The notes: generated by a model not told the origin, from the letters alone. Positions 7,958-16,096 are shown, counted from the stretch's first letter. The stretch is DNA of 24,697 nucleotides from JBAIYU01 sp036763085 (GCF_036763085.1 NZ_JBAIYU010000033.1:1-24697), one strand, 5' to 3'. Translations and numbers: made by a program.

Positions 7958-9346
7958 TTACATTACCAATTCAAAATCTTCATCGGCTGCATCGCGATCT
8001 TGACGGTCAAGTAGAGCGTTGCTGATCATTTCTAACAGCCTCATTGCGCCCCGATAACCAACAATCGGCATATACGAGTGTACACTTCGATCAAGTACAG
8101 GAAAGCCGACGCGCACTAGCGGAATATCTTCTGCACGGGCAATGTATTTTCCATAAGTGTTTCCAATTATCAAATCCACTGGTTCATTTTTTATCCACTG
8201 ATGGAAAGTAAATAAATCGCCGCCAGCTTTAACATTTCCTTTTACTCCTGCTTGGCTCAGCATTTCTTGGATATCCTCTTCAAAGCTGCCTACAGCCGAT
8301 CCAATAGCCCCACCAGGAGTACCAGTTAGTACATGCACCGGTATCATACCTAAACTGAGTACAAATTCGGCAATACCAGTAACGATATCAGGATCACCAA
8401 AAATAGCTACCTTTTTACCGTGGAAATGGAAATGAGTATCGGTCATGATATCAACTAACTGACCTCGTTCGAGTTCAATCTCGGCCGGAATTTCTTTAGC
8501 AAACGCTCTTCTTGCTACCATTAAAAGCGCATCAGTAGCCTTAATGCCAATCGGAGTTTTTAGAGTTGCAACGGGTACTAGACATTTCTTAGCTAGTACT
8601 TCTGCACCGTCGCTCGATGCAAAACGCCCTAACGCAACAGTAAGCTTAGAATTACCAGCATCCTTTAGCTCAGCAACAGTAGTTCCGCCCTCTGGATACA
8701 TTTGAAACTCCCCAGTCATTGGCGAATCGACTACCCCTGAAGTATCAGGAAACATAACTGATTTTGCACCAATTAGTTTCAATAGTCTTTTGATCTCGCG
8801 CATATCTGCCGGATTAACGAACCCGGGGATAACATTTATTTGTTCTTTTTTGATTGGCTCAGTAGCTTCAGCAAAATAATTCACCATACCTTTTACCATG
8901 TTCGAGAAACCAGTAATATGTGAACCTTGATAACTCGGAGTGTTTGCATGGATGACTACTTTGCCTTCCGGTACTTCTGCTGAACGTATGATGCTTGGAA
9001 TATCATCACCAATTGTCTCAGTAAGGCAAGTTGTATGAACCGCAATTACATCTGGGTCATACATAGTAAACACGTTCTTAATCGATGCTTTAAGATTTGC
9101 ACCGCCGCCAAATACTGAAGATCCTTCGGTGAAGCTGCTAGTTGACGCCATTACCGGATCGCGAAAATGCCTGGTTAAGTGCATACGGTGAAAGGAGCAG
9201 CAGCCTTGAGAGCCGTGACTATGCGGTAAGCATTTATGAATACCTAGTGCTGCATACATAGCACCAATCGGCTGGCAGGTTTTCGCGGGATTAATTAAAC
9301 CGCCGCCAGTACGTTCTTTTATCTCTTTTGGTGTACAATCTAACAT
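7958..9346 (-). CDS. nifK: Nitrogenase molybdenum-iron protein beta chain NifK
   Basis: 462 aa. With NifD it forms the MoFe protein and holds half of the P-cluster through cysteines 24 (KTCQPIGA), 49 (GSQGC) and 107 (TTCLTETIGDD); Ser142 in GSHITG corresponds to the beta-Ser that can ligate the oxidised P-cluster. The chain lacks the roughly 50-60 residue N-terminal extension of proteobacterial NifK and matches the short clostridial form. The ATG directly abuts the nifD TAA (TAAATG), with AAGGAG 8 nt upstream, so translation is probably coupled to give equal amounts. Confidence 0.98.
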   Translation of the reverse strand: MLDCTPKEIKERTGGGLINPAKTCQPIGAMYAALGIHKCLPHSHGSQGCCSFHRMHLTRHFRDPVMASTSSFTEGSSVFGGGANLKASIKNVFTMYDPDVIAVHTTCLTETIGDDIPSIIRSAEVPEGKVVIHANTPSYQGSHITGFSNMVKGMVNYFAEATEPIKKEQINVIPGFVNPADMREIKRLLKLIGAKSVMFPDTSGVVDSPMTGEFQMYPEGGTTVAELKDAGNSKLTVALGRFASSDGAEVLAKKCLVPVATLKTPIGIKATDALLMVARRAFAKEIPAEIELERGQLVDIMTDTHFHFHGKKVAIFGDPDIVTGIAEFVLSLGMIPVHVLTGTPGGAIGSAVGSFEEDIQEMLSQAGVKGNVKAGGDLFTFHQWIKNEPVDLIIGNTYGKYIARAEDIPLVRVGFPVLDRSVHSYMPIVGYRGAMRLLEMISNALLDRQDRDAADEDFELVM

Positions 9347-10966
9347 TTACGCCACTCCTTCCTCTTCTGTTACTGTACCGACTAAAAGTGGTTCATTTTT
9401 CCACGGCGGAGTAATGAAATTCCAAGTTGGCGAAGTGAAGCTCATGCAAATATCTTCTGCGAAGTTCAATGCACCATTAAAACCGGCATATGGACCGCTA
9501 TAATCATAAGAATGTAATTGTTTTGATGGGAGTCCCATTTTTTGAATTACATATTTATCTTTGATACCAGAAGCAAGAATATCCGGCTTTAGGATTTTAA
9601 TAAATTCTTCTGTTTCGAAATGATTCAAATCGTCAACGATAACTGATCCATCTTTCATTTCAACGTTCATACCACAATATTGACTAAGTGGTATTTTCTT
9701 CTTGAGTTCTTCATAGCGTTCAGGTGACAGTTTAAGACGGAAACGCTCAGGATCTTTTTCCACATGAAGGTCAGGGATATTCTTGGTATCAGCATCAAGC
9801 TTAATATCAGGGATAACTTGCCGTCCCTCATAGTCATCACGATGCGCAAACTCATAGCCTGCAAGCACTGTTTCCATACCTAATTCTTTAAACAAGCCTT
9901 GAAAATGATGCCCACGGGAACCGCCTACAAAACAGAATGCAGTTTTGCCTTCGCAAATCTTTTTATATTGATCTATTTTCGCTTCAATACGGGCTAATTC
10001 TTTAGCAATCACTTCTTCAGTTTTTTGAATTAACGCTTCGTCGCCAAAATACTGAGCTATATCGCGAAGTGTATCACATGTGGCTTGAACGCCTACGAAA
10101 TTCACTTTAAGCCAAGGTGTACCGTACTTGATTTCCAGCATCTCAGCAATATAGTTTATTGAACGGTGGCACTGTACTAAGTTAAGTTCTGCAACATGAG
10201 CATTCTTCAAATCTTCGTAAGTTCCATCACCTGTCATAATCGTAACAATATGATAGCCTACTTCTTTTAATATTCGTTCAACTTCCCAGCCGTCGCCGCC
10301 AATATTATATTCGCCAAGAAGGTTTATAGCATATTTGGCAGGTGCCTCTTCGGCATCACCTTTACCAATTACATGCTCCATCAAGCCATTGTTAGCAATA
10401 TGATGCCCAGCTGACTGGCTGACGCCTTTATACCCTTCGCAATTAAAGGACAATACTTGGATACCATATTTTTCTTCAGCTCTTTTGGCTACTGCTCCTA
10501 GATCGTCACCGATAAGGCCAACCGGGCAAGTTGCTGAAATCGATATAGCATTAGGACTAAAAATTGCCATTACATCATCAATAACCTTAGCTAATTTCTT
10601 TTCACCGCCGAATACGATATCGCTTTCCTGCATATCGGTGGTAAAACAATAGTTGATAAAGTTTTTTTCGGGGTTTTCGGATTTAGCCTTATTACGGCGG
10701 GTACCCCAGGTGTAATAAGCACAACCTACTGGGCCGTGAGTAATATGAACCATATCTTTTAAAGGTCCAATTACAACACCTTTGCAGCCAGCATACGCGC
10801 AACCCCGATTTGTAATAATCCCTGGAATTGTCCGGGTATTTGCCTCTATAATCTGCGGAGTCTCGGCCGCCGAATCTCTAACAAGTATGTGTTTTTTACG
10901 GTTCTTCTGAACCTTCGAAGGATACTTAGCTAGTATCTCCTCTAATTGTTTTTCCGTCATAGCCAT
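9347..10966 (-). CDS. nifD: Nitrogenase molybdenum-iron protein alpha chain NifD
   Basis: 539 aa. It carries FeMo-cofactor, the site of N2 reduction. P-cluster cysteines are at 56, 82 and 147; FeMo-co ligands are Cys266 (LVQCHRS) and His485 (KQLHSYDYSGPY). Gln184 and His188 (VSQSAGHH) match the active-site Gln191/His195 of Azotobacter. An insertion of about 50 residues (about 384-440) before the final domain is the C. pasteurianum-type hallmark. The proteobacterial Arg96 region (CGQYSR) is CAYYTW here, as in clostridia. The ATG has AAGGAGG 8 nt upstream. It is preceded by nifI2 and followed with no gap by nifK. Confidence 0.98.
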   Translation of the reverse strand: MAMTEKQLEEILAKYPSKVQKNRKKHILVRDSAAETPQIIEANTRTIPGIITNRGCAYAGCKGVVIGPLKDMVHITHGPVGCAYYTWGTRRNKAKSENPEKNFINYCFTTDMQESDIVFGGEKKLAKVIDDVMAIFSPNAISISATCPVGLIGDDLGAVAKRAEEKYGIQVLSFNCEGYKGVSQSAGHHIANNGLMEHVIGKGDAEEAPAKYAINLLGEYNIGGDGWEVERILKEVGYHIVTIMTGDGTYEDLKNAHVAELNLVQCHRSINYIAEMLEIKYGTPWLKVNFVGVQATCDTLRDIAQYFGDEALIQKTEEVIAKELARIEAKIDQYKKICEGKTAFCFVGGSRGHHFQGLFKELGMETVLAGYEFAHRDDYEGRQVIPDIKLDADTKNIPDLHVEKDPERFRLKLSPERYEELKKKIPLSQYCGMNVEMKDGSVIVDDLNHFETEEFIKILKPDILASGIKDKYVIQKMGLPSKQLHSYDYSGPYAGFNGALNFAEDICMSFTSPTWNFITPPWKNEPLLVGTVTEEEGVA

Positions 10967-10999
10967 AAATTTGCCCTCCTTTTCTGCGCTACGCTCTAA

Positions 11000-11407
11000 T
11001 TAAACTGCAGTTTCACCTGTTTCACCTGTACGAACGCGAATTGCATCCATTACCGGCAAAACGAATATTTTACCATCACCGACATTATTTTCAGTACGAT
11101 TAGCTGCAATAATTGCATCAACAATCCCTTTAACATCTTCATCCTTTGCCAGCACCGTGAATAGACGCCGTGGAAACAAGCGTTCACCTGTTAAAAACCC
11201 ATCAATTAATACTTCTGTATCTGCCTCTTCATCGCCAGCTAATTTAAGCAGTCTATTTTTACGTTCCATAATAATCGACTCATCATTGACCAATTTACCT
11301 CGGCCCATTACTTTAAATGCTGTAAAACCAGCAGCTCCAGCCTTAATTAAGGCTTTTTTGGTATCATTGGTTTTGTTCATACGTATAACTGCAATAATTT
11401 CTTTCAT
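11000..11407 (-). CDS. nifI2: PII-family nitrogenase switch protein NifI2
   Basis: 135 aa. It belongs to the GlnB/PII family. With NifI1 it forms a complex that blocks nitrogenase when fixed nitrogen is plentiful and is relieved by 2-oxoglutarate (known from methanogens). MKEIIAVIRMNK at the N-terminus and the NNVGDGKIFVLPVMDAIRVRTGE segment are PII signatures. A longer T-loop region with MERKNRLLKLAGDE fits NifI2 rather than GlnB. The position between nifH and nifD is diagnostic. The ATG at 11407 has AGGAGG 7 nt upstream; nifI1 ends 12 bp before. Confidence 0.95.
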   Translation of the reverse strand: MKEIIAVIRMNKTNDTKKALIKAGAAGFTAFKVMGRGKLVNDESIIMERKNRLLKLAGDEEADTEVLIDGFLTGERLFPRRLFTVLAKDEDVKGIVDAIIAANRTENNVGDGKIFVLPVMDAIRVRTGETGETAV

Positions 11408-11419
11408 CGCCAGCCCTCC

Positions 11420-11746
11420 TTATAGGCCTGCAGCGCCGGTAGATATTGTATAAGCTTCATCTATAGCACTGATAAAGATTTTCCCGTCGCCGTATGCCCC
11501 TTTTTCTGAAGTTTTGGCTGAGCGAAGAATAACGCTTATAATATCATCCTTATATTCGTCTCGTGTTGCTATCATTAGTAATGCTTTTGGAATCTCATCA
11601 TATACGATTCCGCCGATTTTAATCCCTTTTTGCTTACCACGGCCGACAACATCGACGACAGTAGCTGCATTAAAGCCAGCCTTAGCTAATTCCAGTAAAA
11701 CTTCGTCTTTCTTTTCTGGTCTAATTATCGCTCTAACTAATAACAT
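11420..11746 (-). CDS. nifI1: PII-family nitrogenase switch protein NifI1
   Basis: 108 aa. PII-like subunit that works with NifI2 in ammonia switch-off of nitrogenase. It starts MLLVRAIIRPEK, has VVGRGKQKGI in the T-loop region and the PII signature YGDGKIFISAIDEAYTI. No Tyr51-type uridylylation context is obvious, as expected for NifI. The start at 11746 is chosen by GGAG 9 nt upstream; a further in-frame ATG at 11764 overlaps the space just after the nifH stop and has no site. The gene sits immediately after nifH. Confidence 0.94.
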   Translation of the reverse strand: MLLVRAIIRPEKKDEVLLELAKAGFNAATVVDVVGRGKQKGIKIGGIVYDEIPKALLMIATRDEYKDDIISVILRSAKTSEKGAYGDGKIFISAIDEAYTISTGAAGL

Positions 11747-11775
11747 AGCGTCACTCTCCGTCATATTATTTAAAA

Positions 11776-12597
11776 TTATAGTTCAATAAGACCGTATTCC
11801 ATCATTAGTTGTTCCAAACGGTCTTGTACCATTGGTTTAGGAATAACAAACATATCATTGCCATCAATGTTGTTAGCTAGTTGACGATATTCGTTTGCTT
11901 GATCAGCAGTAGGGTCATAATCGATAACAGTCTTCTTATTAATCTCTGCTCTTTGAACCAGGTTATCGCGTGGTACAAAGTGAATCAATTGTGAGCCAAG
12001 TTCTTCTGCAAAAGCTTTTAACATTTCATGCTCACCATCAACTTTACGGCTATTGCAGATAATTCCGCCAAGTCTTACTTTTCCGTTTTGAGCATATTTT
12101 TGAATGCCTTTTGAAATATTGTTAGCTGCATAGAGAGCCATTAGTTCACCAGACGCTACAATATAGATTTCTTCTGCTTTGCCCTCTCGGATCGGCATTG
12201 CGAAACCACCGCAAACAACATCGCCTAAAACATCATAAAATACATAATCAAGATCTGGAGTGTATGCTCCAAGAGATTCCAACAAATTTATTGAGGTTAT
12301 AATACCGCGTCCTGCACAGCCTACGCCTGGTTCTGGGCCGCCTGATTCTACGCAGCGAGTATTTCTATAACCTGGCTTTAGGATATCCTCGAGCTCGATA
12401 TCGTCGCCTTCATCTCTTAGTGTGTCTAGAACTGTTTTTTGGCAAAGTCCGTGTAATAGAAGACGAGTAGAGTCAGCTTTAGGGTCACAACCAACCACCA
12501 TTACTTGTTTTCCTGCTTCAGCCAGTGCAGCAACTGTATTTTGAGTAGTAGTGGATTTTCCAATACCGCCTTTTCCATATATAGCAACTTGTCTCAT
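11776..12597 (-). CDS. nifH: Nitrogenase iron protein (dinitrogenase reductase) NifH
   Basis: 273 aa. An ATP-dependent electron donor to NifDK, also needed for FeMo-co maturation. The P-loop GKGGIGKST is at residues 8-16. The [4Fe-4S] cluster that bridges the dimer is held by Cys94 (GVGCAGRG) and Cys129 (DVVCGG). Arg97 is the ADP-ribosylation site in species with DraT. The start MRQVAIYGKGG at 12597 has AAGGAGG 8 nt upstream; the frame is open to 12675, but those codons precede the ribosome binding site. First gene of the operon, preceded by a long structured region. Confidence 0.98.
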   Translation of the reverse strand: MRQVAIYGKGGIGKSTTTQNTVAALAEAGKQVMVVGCDPKADSTRLLLHGLCQKTVLDTLRDEGDDIELEDILKPGYRNTRCVESGGPEPGVGCAGRGIITSINLLESLGAYTPDLDYVFYDVLGDVVCGGFAMPIREGKAEEIYIVASGELMALYAANNISKGIQKYAQNGKVRLGGIICNSRKVDGEHEMLKAFAEELGSQLIHFVPRDNLVQRAEINKKTVIDYDPTADQANEYRQLANNIDGNDMFVIPKPMVQDRLEQLMMEYGLIEL

Positions 12598-12634
12598 AAT
12601 CATTTCCTCCTTAAAATTTCCAATATATTGATGC

Positions 12635-12663
12635 TTGAAATTAATTATTACGATGGTTATAAT
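12635..12663 (+). promoter_or_regulatory. Plus-strand promoter inside the nifH upstream region
   Basis: TTGAAA (12635-12640) and TATAAT (12658-12663) are 17 bp apart, only one mismatch from full consensus. Transcription would begin near 12670 and run away from nifH into the inverted-repeat-rich region, in which no ORF of useful length exists before 13297. Confidence 0.55.
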
Positions 12664-12684
12664 AAAGTAAGGCACGTCGAATAA
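12656..12684 (-). promoter_or_regulatory. Possible nifH-proximal promoter
   Basis: On the minus strand TTATTC (12679-12684) and TATAAC (12656-12661) are 17 bp apart. Transcription would start near 12649, about 50 nt before nifH. The -35 is weak. It overlaps a stronger plus-strand promoter, so both may not fire together. Confidence 0.35.
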
Positions 12685-12905
12685 GCCCTGCCAGGGGTAA
12701 AAGACTAGCCATCCGCTCCGTAAGTACTGCGAATACTTATGGAGCTTTTATATTGCTTCGACGCCTCTCGTCATTTTCTATAATGACCACCACCTTTTAT
12801 AATTAGAATTATCAACCAGCCAGGGCTAAATGCGCAAAGGAGCTATCGGTGATAAAGACCACCTAAATAGCTCCTTTGCTTTGCGACAGAAAACTTACCC
12901 CTGCC
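12670..12905 (+). ncRNA. Candidate structured RNA upstream of nifH (strand uncertain)
   Basis: The region has no good ORF but many pairings: 12675-12681 with 12757-12763 (7 bp), enclosing 12715-12726 with 12734-12745 (12 bp, one mismatch); 12770-12775 with 12782-12787 (6 bp, 6-nt loop); 12834-12846 with 12867-12879 (13 bp perfect) plus inner 12848-12851/12860-12863; 12692-12700 with 12895-12903 (9 bp, spanning about 200 nt); and 12684-12690 with 12821-12827 (7 bp), which would cross the last as a pseudoknot. The plus strand is preferred because a near-consensus promoter starts just before it, but a minus-strand nif leader would fold similarly. It matches no RNA family I recognise. Ends are approximate. 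Confidence 0.4.
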
Positions 12906-13020
12906 GGTACGATATTAAATTAATAAAGAAAGCACAGCTTTTACCAAGCCTTTGGCGAAAGCAGAAGCTGCTGCTGCCCTTATGCAGGTAAGAAAGTTTA
13001 TACTTTCTTATAGTAAACAG

Positions 13021-13052
13021 AAAAAGCTTATAGACATTATGCCTATAAGCTT
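13021..13052 (-). terminator. Hairpin plus T-run early in nif leader (possible attenuator)
   Basis: On the minus strand AAGCTTATAG pairs with CTATAAGCTT (10 bp) and TTT follows, giving five T in a row. It lies only about 25-55 nt after the predicted start from the 13083-13111 promoter. If that promoter serves nif, this hairpin would stop most transcripts unless it is relieved. Its low GC makes its strength doubtful. Confidence 0.5.
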
Positions 13053-13082
13053 CGTCGCTTAAGAGAATCTTAAGTTGAAGTC

Positions 13083-13111
13083 AGTATAACACATTAAAAA
13101 TAAGGGTGCAA
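13083..13111 (-). promoter_or_regulatory. Likely distal promoter of the nif operon
   Basis: On the minus strand TTGCAC (13106-13111) and TATACT (13083-13088) are 17 bp apart. Transcription would start near 13076, leaving a leader of about 480 nt before nifH. No GG-N10-GC sigma-54 promoter was found in the region, so nif here looks sigma-A dependent. Confidence 0.55.
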
Positions 13112-13296
13112 TAGGGTCGTAAAAATTCGCAATATTAAAATGAGTCTGAAAAAGGCGAAGATAAATCATCTACCCAGTTTTTTGTTTACTCTTTAACTTA
13201 AACTTATTAAACTAGAAAGTAACTCTGCTACAAATAAGCTTAACTCGATATTACAACCCCTCATTGATTCATACTTAAGCGAAACAGGTGATTGCA

Positions 13297-14013
13297 ATGA
13301 CTTCTCAGTCCTATGTAATTTGCGAACGAAGGATTTATTCTAAAGCTCCTTATAATCATGTGCACCCATATGCTCAATTGCTGGTCCCTATTACTGGCTG
13401 CCTTAATGTTAGCGTTGATTCACACGCTGCAATTGCCAATGAGAATAACGTCCTTTTTATACCTGCAGATTCAGAACACTCATTCTTTGCTGCAGATAAG
13501 AACGAGTTTTTTGTATTTGATATTCCAACTCATTTTTTACAGTCGAACTTAAATCAAACAAAAAAACCTGAGATCATCAGTACGTTTGATAATCGCTGGC
13601 AGGCAATACGTTCATTGCTCTTTTCAGAGGTACATGAAAAACCTGCATATAACCAATCCATTCAGGATTTACTTCGCTATGCTATACACCTTATAGCACC
13701 AAATAAATTACCTTCATCCATTCAGTTTATCCATGAAAACTATCATAATAAACTAACCGTACAACAGCTTGCAGCAATGGAACATTATAATCAGTCTCAC
13801 TACCACCATTGGTTTCAAAAATATACTGGAACCACTCCAAGGTTGTATATTCAGCGATTAAGAGTAGAAAAAGCTAGAGAATTACTGTTGACAACCAATT
13901 ACTCTTTACAGCATATCTCCTGTCAGGTAGGTTATGGCCATCAGTCTACGTTATCAAAAGCATTTCTTGAGTTGGAAGGCCTGACCCCTCTACAGTTTAG
14001 AAATACCATTTAA
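13297..14013 (+). CDS. AraC-family transcriptional regulator with cupin domain
   Basis: 238 aa. The N-terminal half is a cupin-like sensor (HVHPYAQLLVPITG, later FIPADSEHSF). The last 100 residues form the AraC/XylS double helix-turn-helix: KLTVQQLAAMEHYNQSHYHH then the RLRVEKARELLLTTNYSL and GYGHQSTLSKAFLE segments. It likely binds DNA near its own gene or the exporter 140 bp downstream on the same strand. The ligand is unknown. The ATG at 13297 has AGGTG 6 nt upstream; a GTG at 13288 overlaps that site and is less likely. It is transcribed away from the nif operon; whether it affects nif cannot be told from sequence. Confidence 0.88.
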   Translation: MTSQSYVICERRIYSKAPYNHVHPYAQLLVPITGCLNVSVDSHAAIANENNVLFIPADSEHSFFAADKNEFFVFDIPTHFLQSNLNQTKKPEIISTFDNRWQAIRSLLFSEVHEKPAYNQSIQDLLRYAIHLIAPNKLPSSIQFIHENYHNKLTVQQLAAMEHYNQSHYHHWFQKYTGTTPRLYIQRLRVEKARELLLTTNYSLQHISCQVGYGHQSTLSKAFLELEGLTPLQFRNTI

Positions 14014-14153
14014 TCGTAATCGCATGTGAATGACTAATGTCATAATTAATGACTCTATCTGATTTTAAGATAAAAACGAACAGACTCTAACCTAAAAATA
14101 TTTCTCTATAATCTGTTAAAATAGTGCTATCTTCTACTGGAGGTTATAAGTCT

Positions 14154-15074
14154 ATGAGTAAAAATAACTTAGGCGCTATTTACTTATCAGGCGCGGCTAG
14201 CATATGGGGCGGCCTTTATGTTGTAAGTAAGTTTGCCCTAGATATAGTGCCACCCTTTACTCTTATGTTTCTACGGTACCTTATTTCATTCCTTGTACTG
14301 GCACTCATCTGCAAGTACACTAATACCACAATAATTCCCCGGTTAAATAAAATAACTTTATTTCAGATCGGCTTTTGCGGCTACTTTCTATCCATAGCTG
14401 CACAGTTTATTGGTACAAAATTATCGTCCGCCCATATGGGAGCAGTAATAACTACATTATCACCAGTTTTCCAGTCAGCTTTTGCAATATGGCTATTGCG
14501 TGAGAAAATAACTTCACGCCAATTACTGTCAATTGCCCTGTCATTCGTCGGAGTAATGATTATAAATGGAGTCTCAGGCTTTGGTTCCACCGGAAGCAGT
14601 CAAGAAGGAGCACTTTTTCTATTAATTGCTGCTCTATTTTGGGGTTACTACTCCGTTTTAGCAAAAAAAATCTCTCACATCTACTCAGCTCTGCAGATCA
14701 CTACGTTTGGCATACTTGTAGCGACTGTCGCTAGTTTTCCTGTCGCTGCTTATGAATTTACAAACATAAATTTCGCTTTACTTATAAGCTGGCCAATCAT
14801 TCTTAGCATACTCTATCTGGCTGTAATCTCAACTGCTGTTGCTTTTTTTCTCTGGAATAAAGGCCTGGCACTGGTTCCATCACACCAGGCAGGATTATTC
14901 TTTTTCTTACAACCGCTTGTCGGCAGTTTTTTAGGATGGGCTTTACTTGACGAACACCTTAATCAATCCTTCTTTATCGGGACAGCACTAATACTCGCTG
15001 CCGTGTATATTGTTATGAGCGGAACTACTTCATCTAAAATCTCCATAGAGGAAAAACAAAACACAAGCTCCTAA
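14154..15074 (+). CDS. EamA/DMT-family transporter
   Basis: 306 aa integral membrane protein. About ten hydrophobic helices in two EamA repeats are visible, the first beginning YLSGAASIWGGLYVVSK and the second GALFLLIAALFWGYYSVLAK. LSPVFQSAFAIWLLREK and LQPLVGSFLGWALLDE are the paired end-of-repeat motifs of drug/metabolite exporters (RhaT/YdcZ type). The substrate is unknown; such exporters often carry amino acids or metabolites. The ATG at 14154 has GGAGG 10 nt upstream; the GTG at 14124 lies before that site. It follows the AraC-type gene and may be its target. Confidence 0.88.
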   Translation: MSKNNLGAIYLSGAASIWGGLYVVSKFALDIVPPFTLMFLRYLISFLVLALICKYTNTTIIPRLNKITLFQIGFCGYFLSIAAQFIGTKLSSAHMGAVITTLSPVFQSAFAIWLLREKITSRQLLSIALSFVGVMIINGVSGFGSTGSSQEGALFLLIAALFWGYYSVLAKKISHIYSALQITTFGILVATVASFPVAAYEFTNINFALLISWPIILSILYLAVISTAVAFFLWNKGLALVPSHQAGLFFFLQPLVGSFLGWALLDEHLNQSFFIGTALILAAVYIVMSGTTSSKISIEEKQNTSS

Positions 15075-15078
15075 AAAA

Positions 15079-15127
15079 TCAGGTAAAGTATCATTACGGC
15101 TTTTATTCTTAGTGATACTTTACCTGA
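15079..15127 (-). terminator. Terminator after msrAB, between converging genes
   Basis: Arms 15079-15093 and 15113-15127 pair perfectly over 15 bp. On the minus strand the stem is followed by ATTTTTT, so it ends msrAB transcription. The plus strand has no T-run, although the hairpin may still slow transcripts coming from the exporter gene. Confidence 0.88.
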
Positions 15128-15136
15128 AAAGTTAAC

Positions 15137-16096
15137 TCATTCGTAAAATAACTTTAAATATTCGGCATAGCCTTGTTCTACAAGTTCATCTTTAGGGATA
15201 AAGCGCAATGCCGCAGAATTAATACAGTACCGCAGTCCTTTCGGACCAGGACCATCATCAAACACATGACCGAGATGCGAATCGGCTTCATTGCTTCTAA
15301 CCTCAGTACGAACCATACCGTGACTCAAATCAGTTTTCTCTTTTATCTGAGTTTCGTTAAGGGGCTTAGTAAAGCTAGGCCAGCCGCAGCCCGAATCAAA
15401 TTTATCGATTGAACTAAACAGCGGCTCTCCAGATACTATATCAACGTAAATTCCTTCACGTTTATCGTCCCAAAAATCATTTCTAAACGGTGGTTCAGTT
15501 CCATTATTCTGGGTAATTTCGTATTGCAGCGGAGTTAGTTTAGCTTTTAGAGCTTTTTTCTTATCATCATTTCCCCAATGTTTTTTTATATAACAAGCTC
15601 GACCCGAACCTTCTTTGTACATATTATAATGCATTTCATTCTTACGGTAGTAACCTTGATGATAATCTTCGGCAGGATAAAAAACGGCAGCCGGTAGAAT
15701 AGCTGTGGCTATCGGACGGTCAAACCTGCCGCTTTTAGCCAGCTCTTGTTTAGATTCCTCAGCTAATTGCCTCTGCTCTTCATCGTGATAAAAGATTGCC
15801 GTTTGATATGATTGACCACGATCCGCAAACTGCCCCCCTGGATCAGTAGGATCAATCTGACGCCAAAAAATATCGAGCAAATCCTTGTATGTTACTTGTT
15901 CAGGATTGAATTCAATTTGAACTGCTTCATAGTGTCCGGTATCATTGTAGCAAACTTCCTGATATGTTGGATTCGGCTTATGTCCTCCTGTATAACCTGC
16001 TAGCACTTTTTCTACTCCTGGTAACGCTTCGAACGGTCCAACCATACACCAAAAGCAGCCTCCGGCAAATGTTGCAATCCTTGCATTTTGTACCAT
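15137..16096 (-). CDS. msrAB: Bifunctional methionine sulfoxide reductase MsrA/MsrB
   Basis: 319 aa fusion that repairs oxidised methionine in proteins, with the two domains acting on opposite sulfoxide stereoisomers. The MsrA domain comes first, with GGCFWC (catalytic Cys14), GYTGG and YHQGYY. The MsrB domain follows from about residue 180, with ITQNNGTEPPF, SGCGWPSF, SHLGHVFDDGP and the catalytic Cys in RYCINSAALRF. The zinc-binding CxxC pairs of some MsrB proteins are absent. No signal peptide, so cytoplasmic. The ATG at 16096 has AGGAG 8 nt upstream; an upstream open stretch to 16129 is not used. Divergent from the SAM-riboswitch gene. Confidence 0.96.
   Translation of the reverse strand: MVQNARIATFAGGCFWCMVGPFEALPGVEKVLAGYTGGHKPNPTYQEVCYNDTGHYEAVQIEFNPEQVTYKDLLDIFWRQIDPTDPGGQFADRGQSYQTAIFYHDEEQRQLAEESKQELAKSGRFDRPIATAILPAAVFYPAEDYHQGYYRKNEMHYNMYKEGSGRACYIKKHWGNDDKKKALKAKLTPLQYEITQNNGTEPPFRNDFWDDKREGIYVDIVSGEPLFSSIDKFDSGCGWPSFTKPLNETQIKEKTDLSHGMVRTEVRSNEADSHLGHVFDDGPGPKGLRYCINSAALRFIPKDELVEQGYAEYLKLFYE

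Larger units (their letters stand above)
12906..13296. other. Gene-free region between nif and the AraC-type gene
   Basis: Apart from the hairpin and promoter listed within it, it holds a hairpin around 12991-13011 (AAGAAAGT/ACTTTCTT), a CTTAAGA/TCTTAAG hairpin near 13058-13075, and A/T-rich DNA leading to the next gene. No ORF is supported. Confidence 0.6.

Noticed and set aside
12692..12903. A MITE-like element with CAGGGGTAA terminal repeats
   Set aside because: No target-site duplication was found, and the inner stems are better explained by an RNA fold; copy number cannot be tested in one window.
12670..13076. Known RNA classes (TPP, cobalamin, lysine, Moco, c-di-AMP, c-di-GMP, glycine, M-box, tmRNA, RNase P, SRP)
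   Set aside because: None of their fixed sequence blocks is present on either strand as far as I could see; a covariance search would settle it.
12598..13296. Sigma-54 (GG-N10-GC) promoter and NifA-type site for nifH
   Set aside because: Scanning by eye found no pair with correct spacing; sigma-A promoters are better supported.
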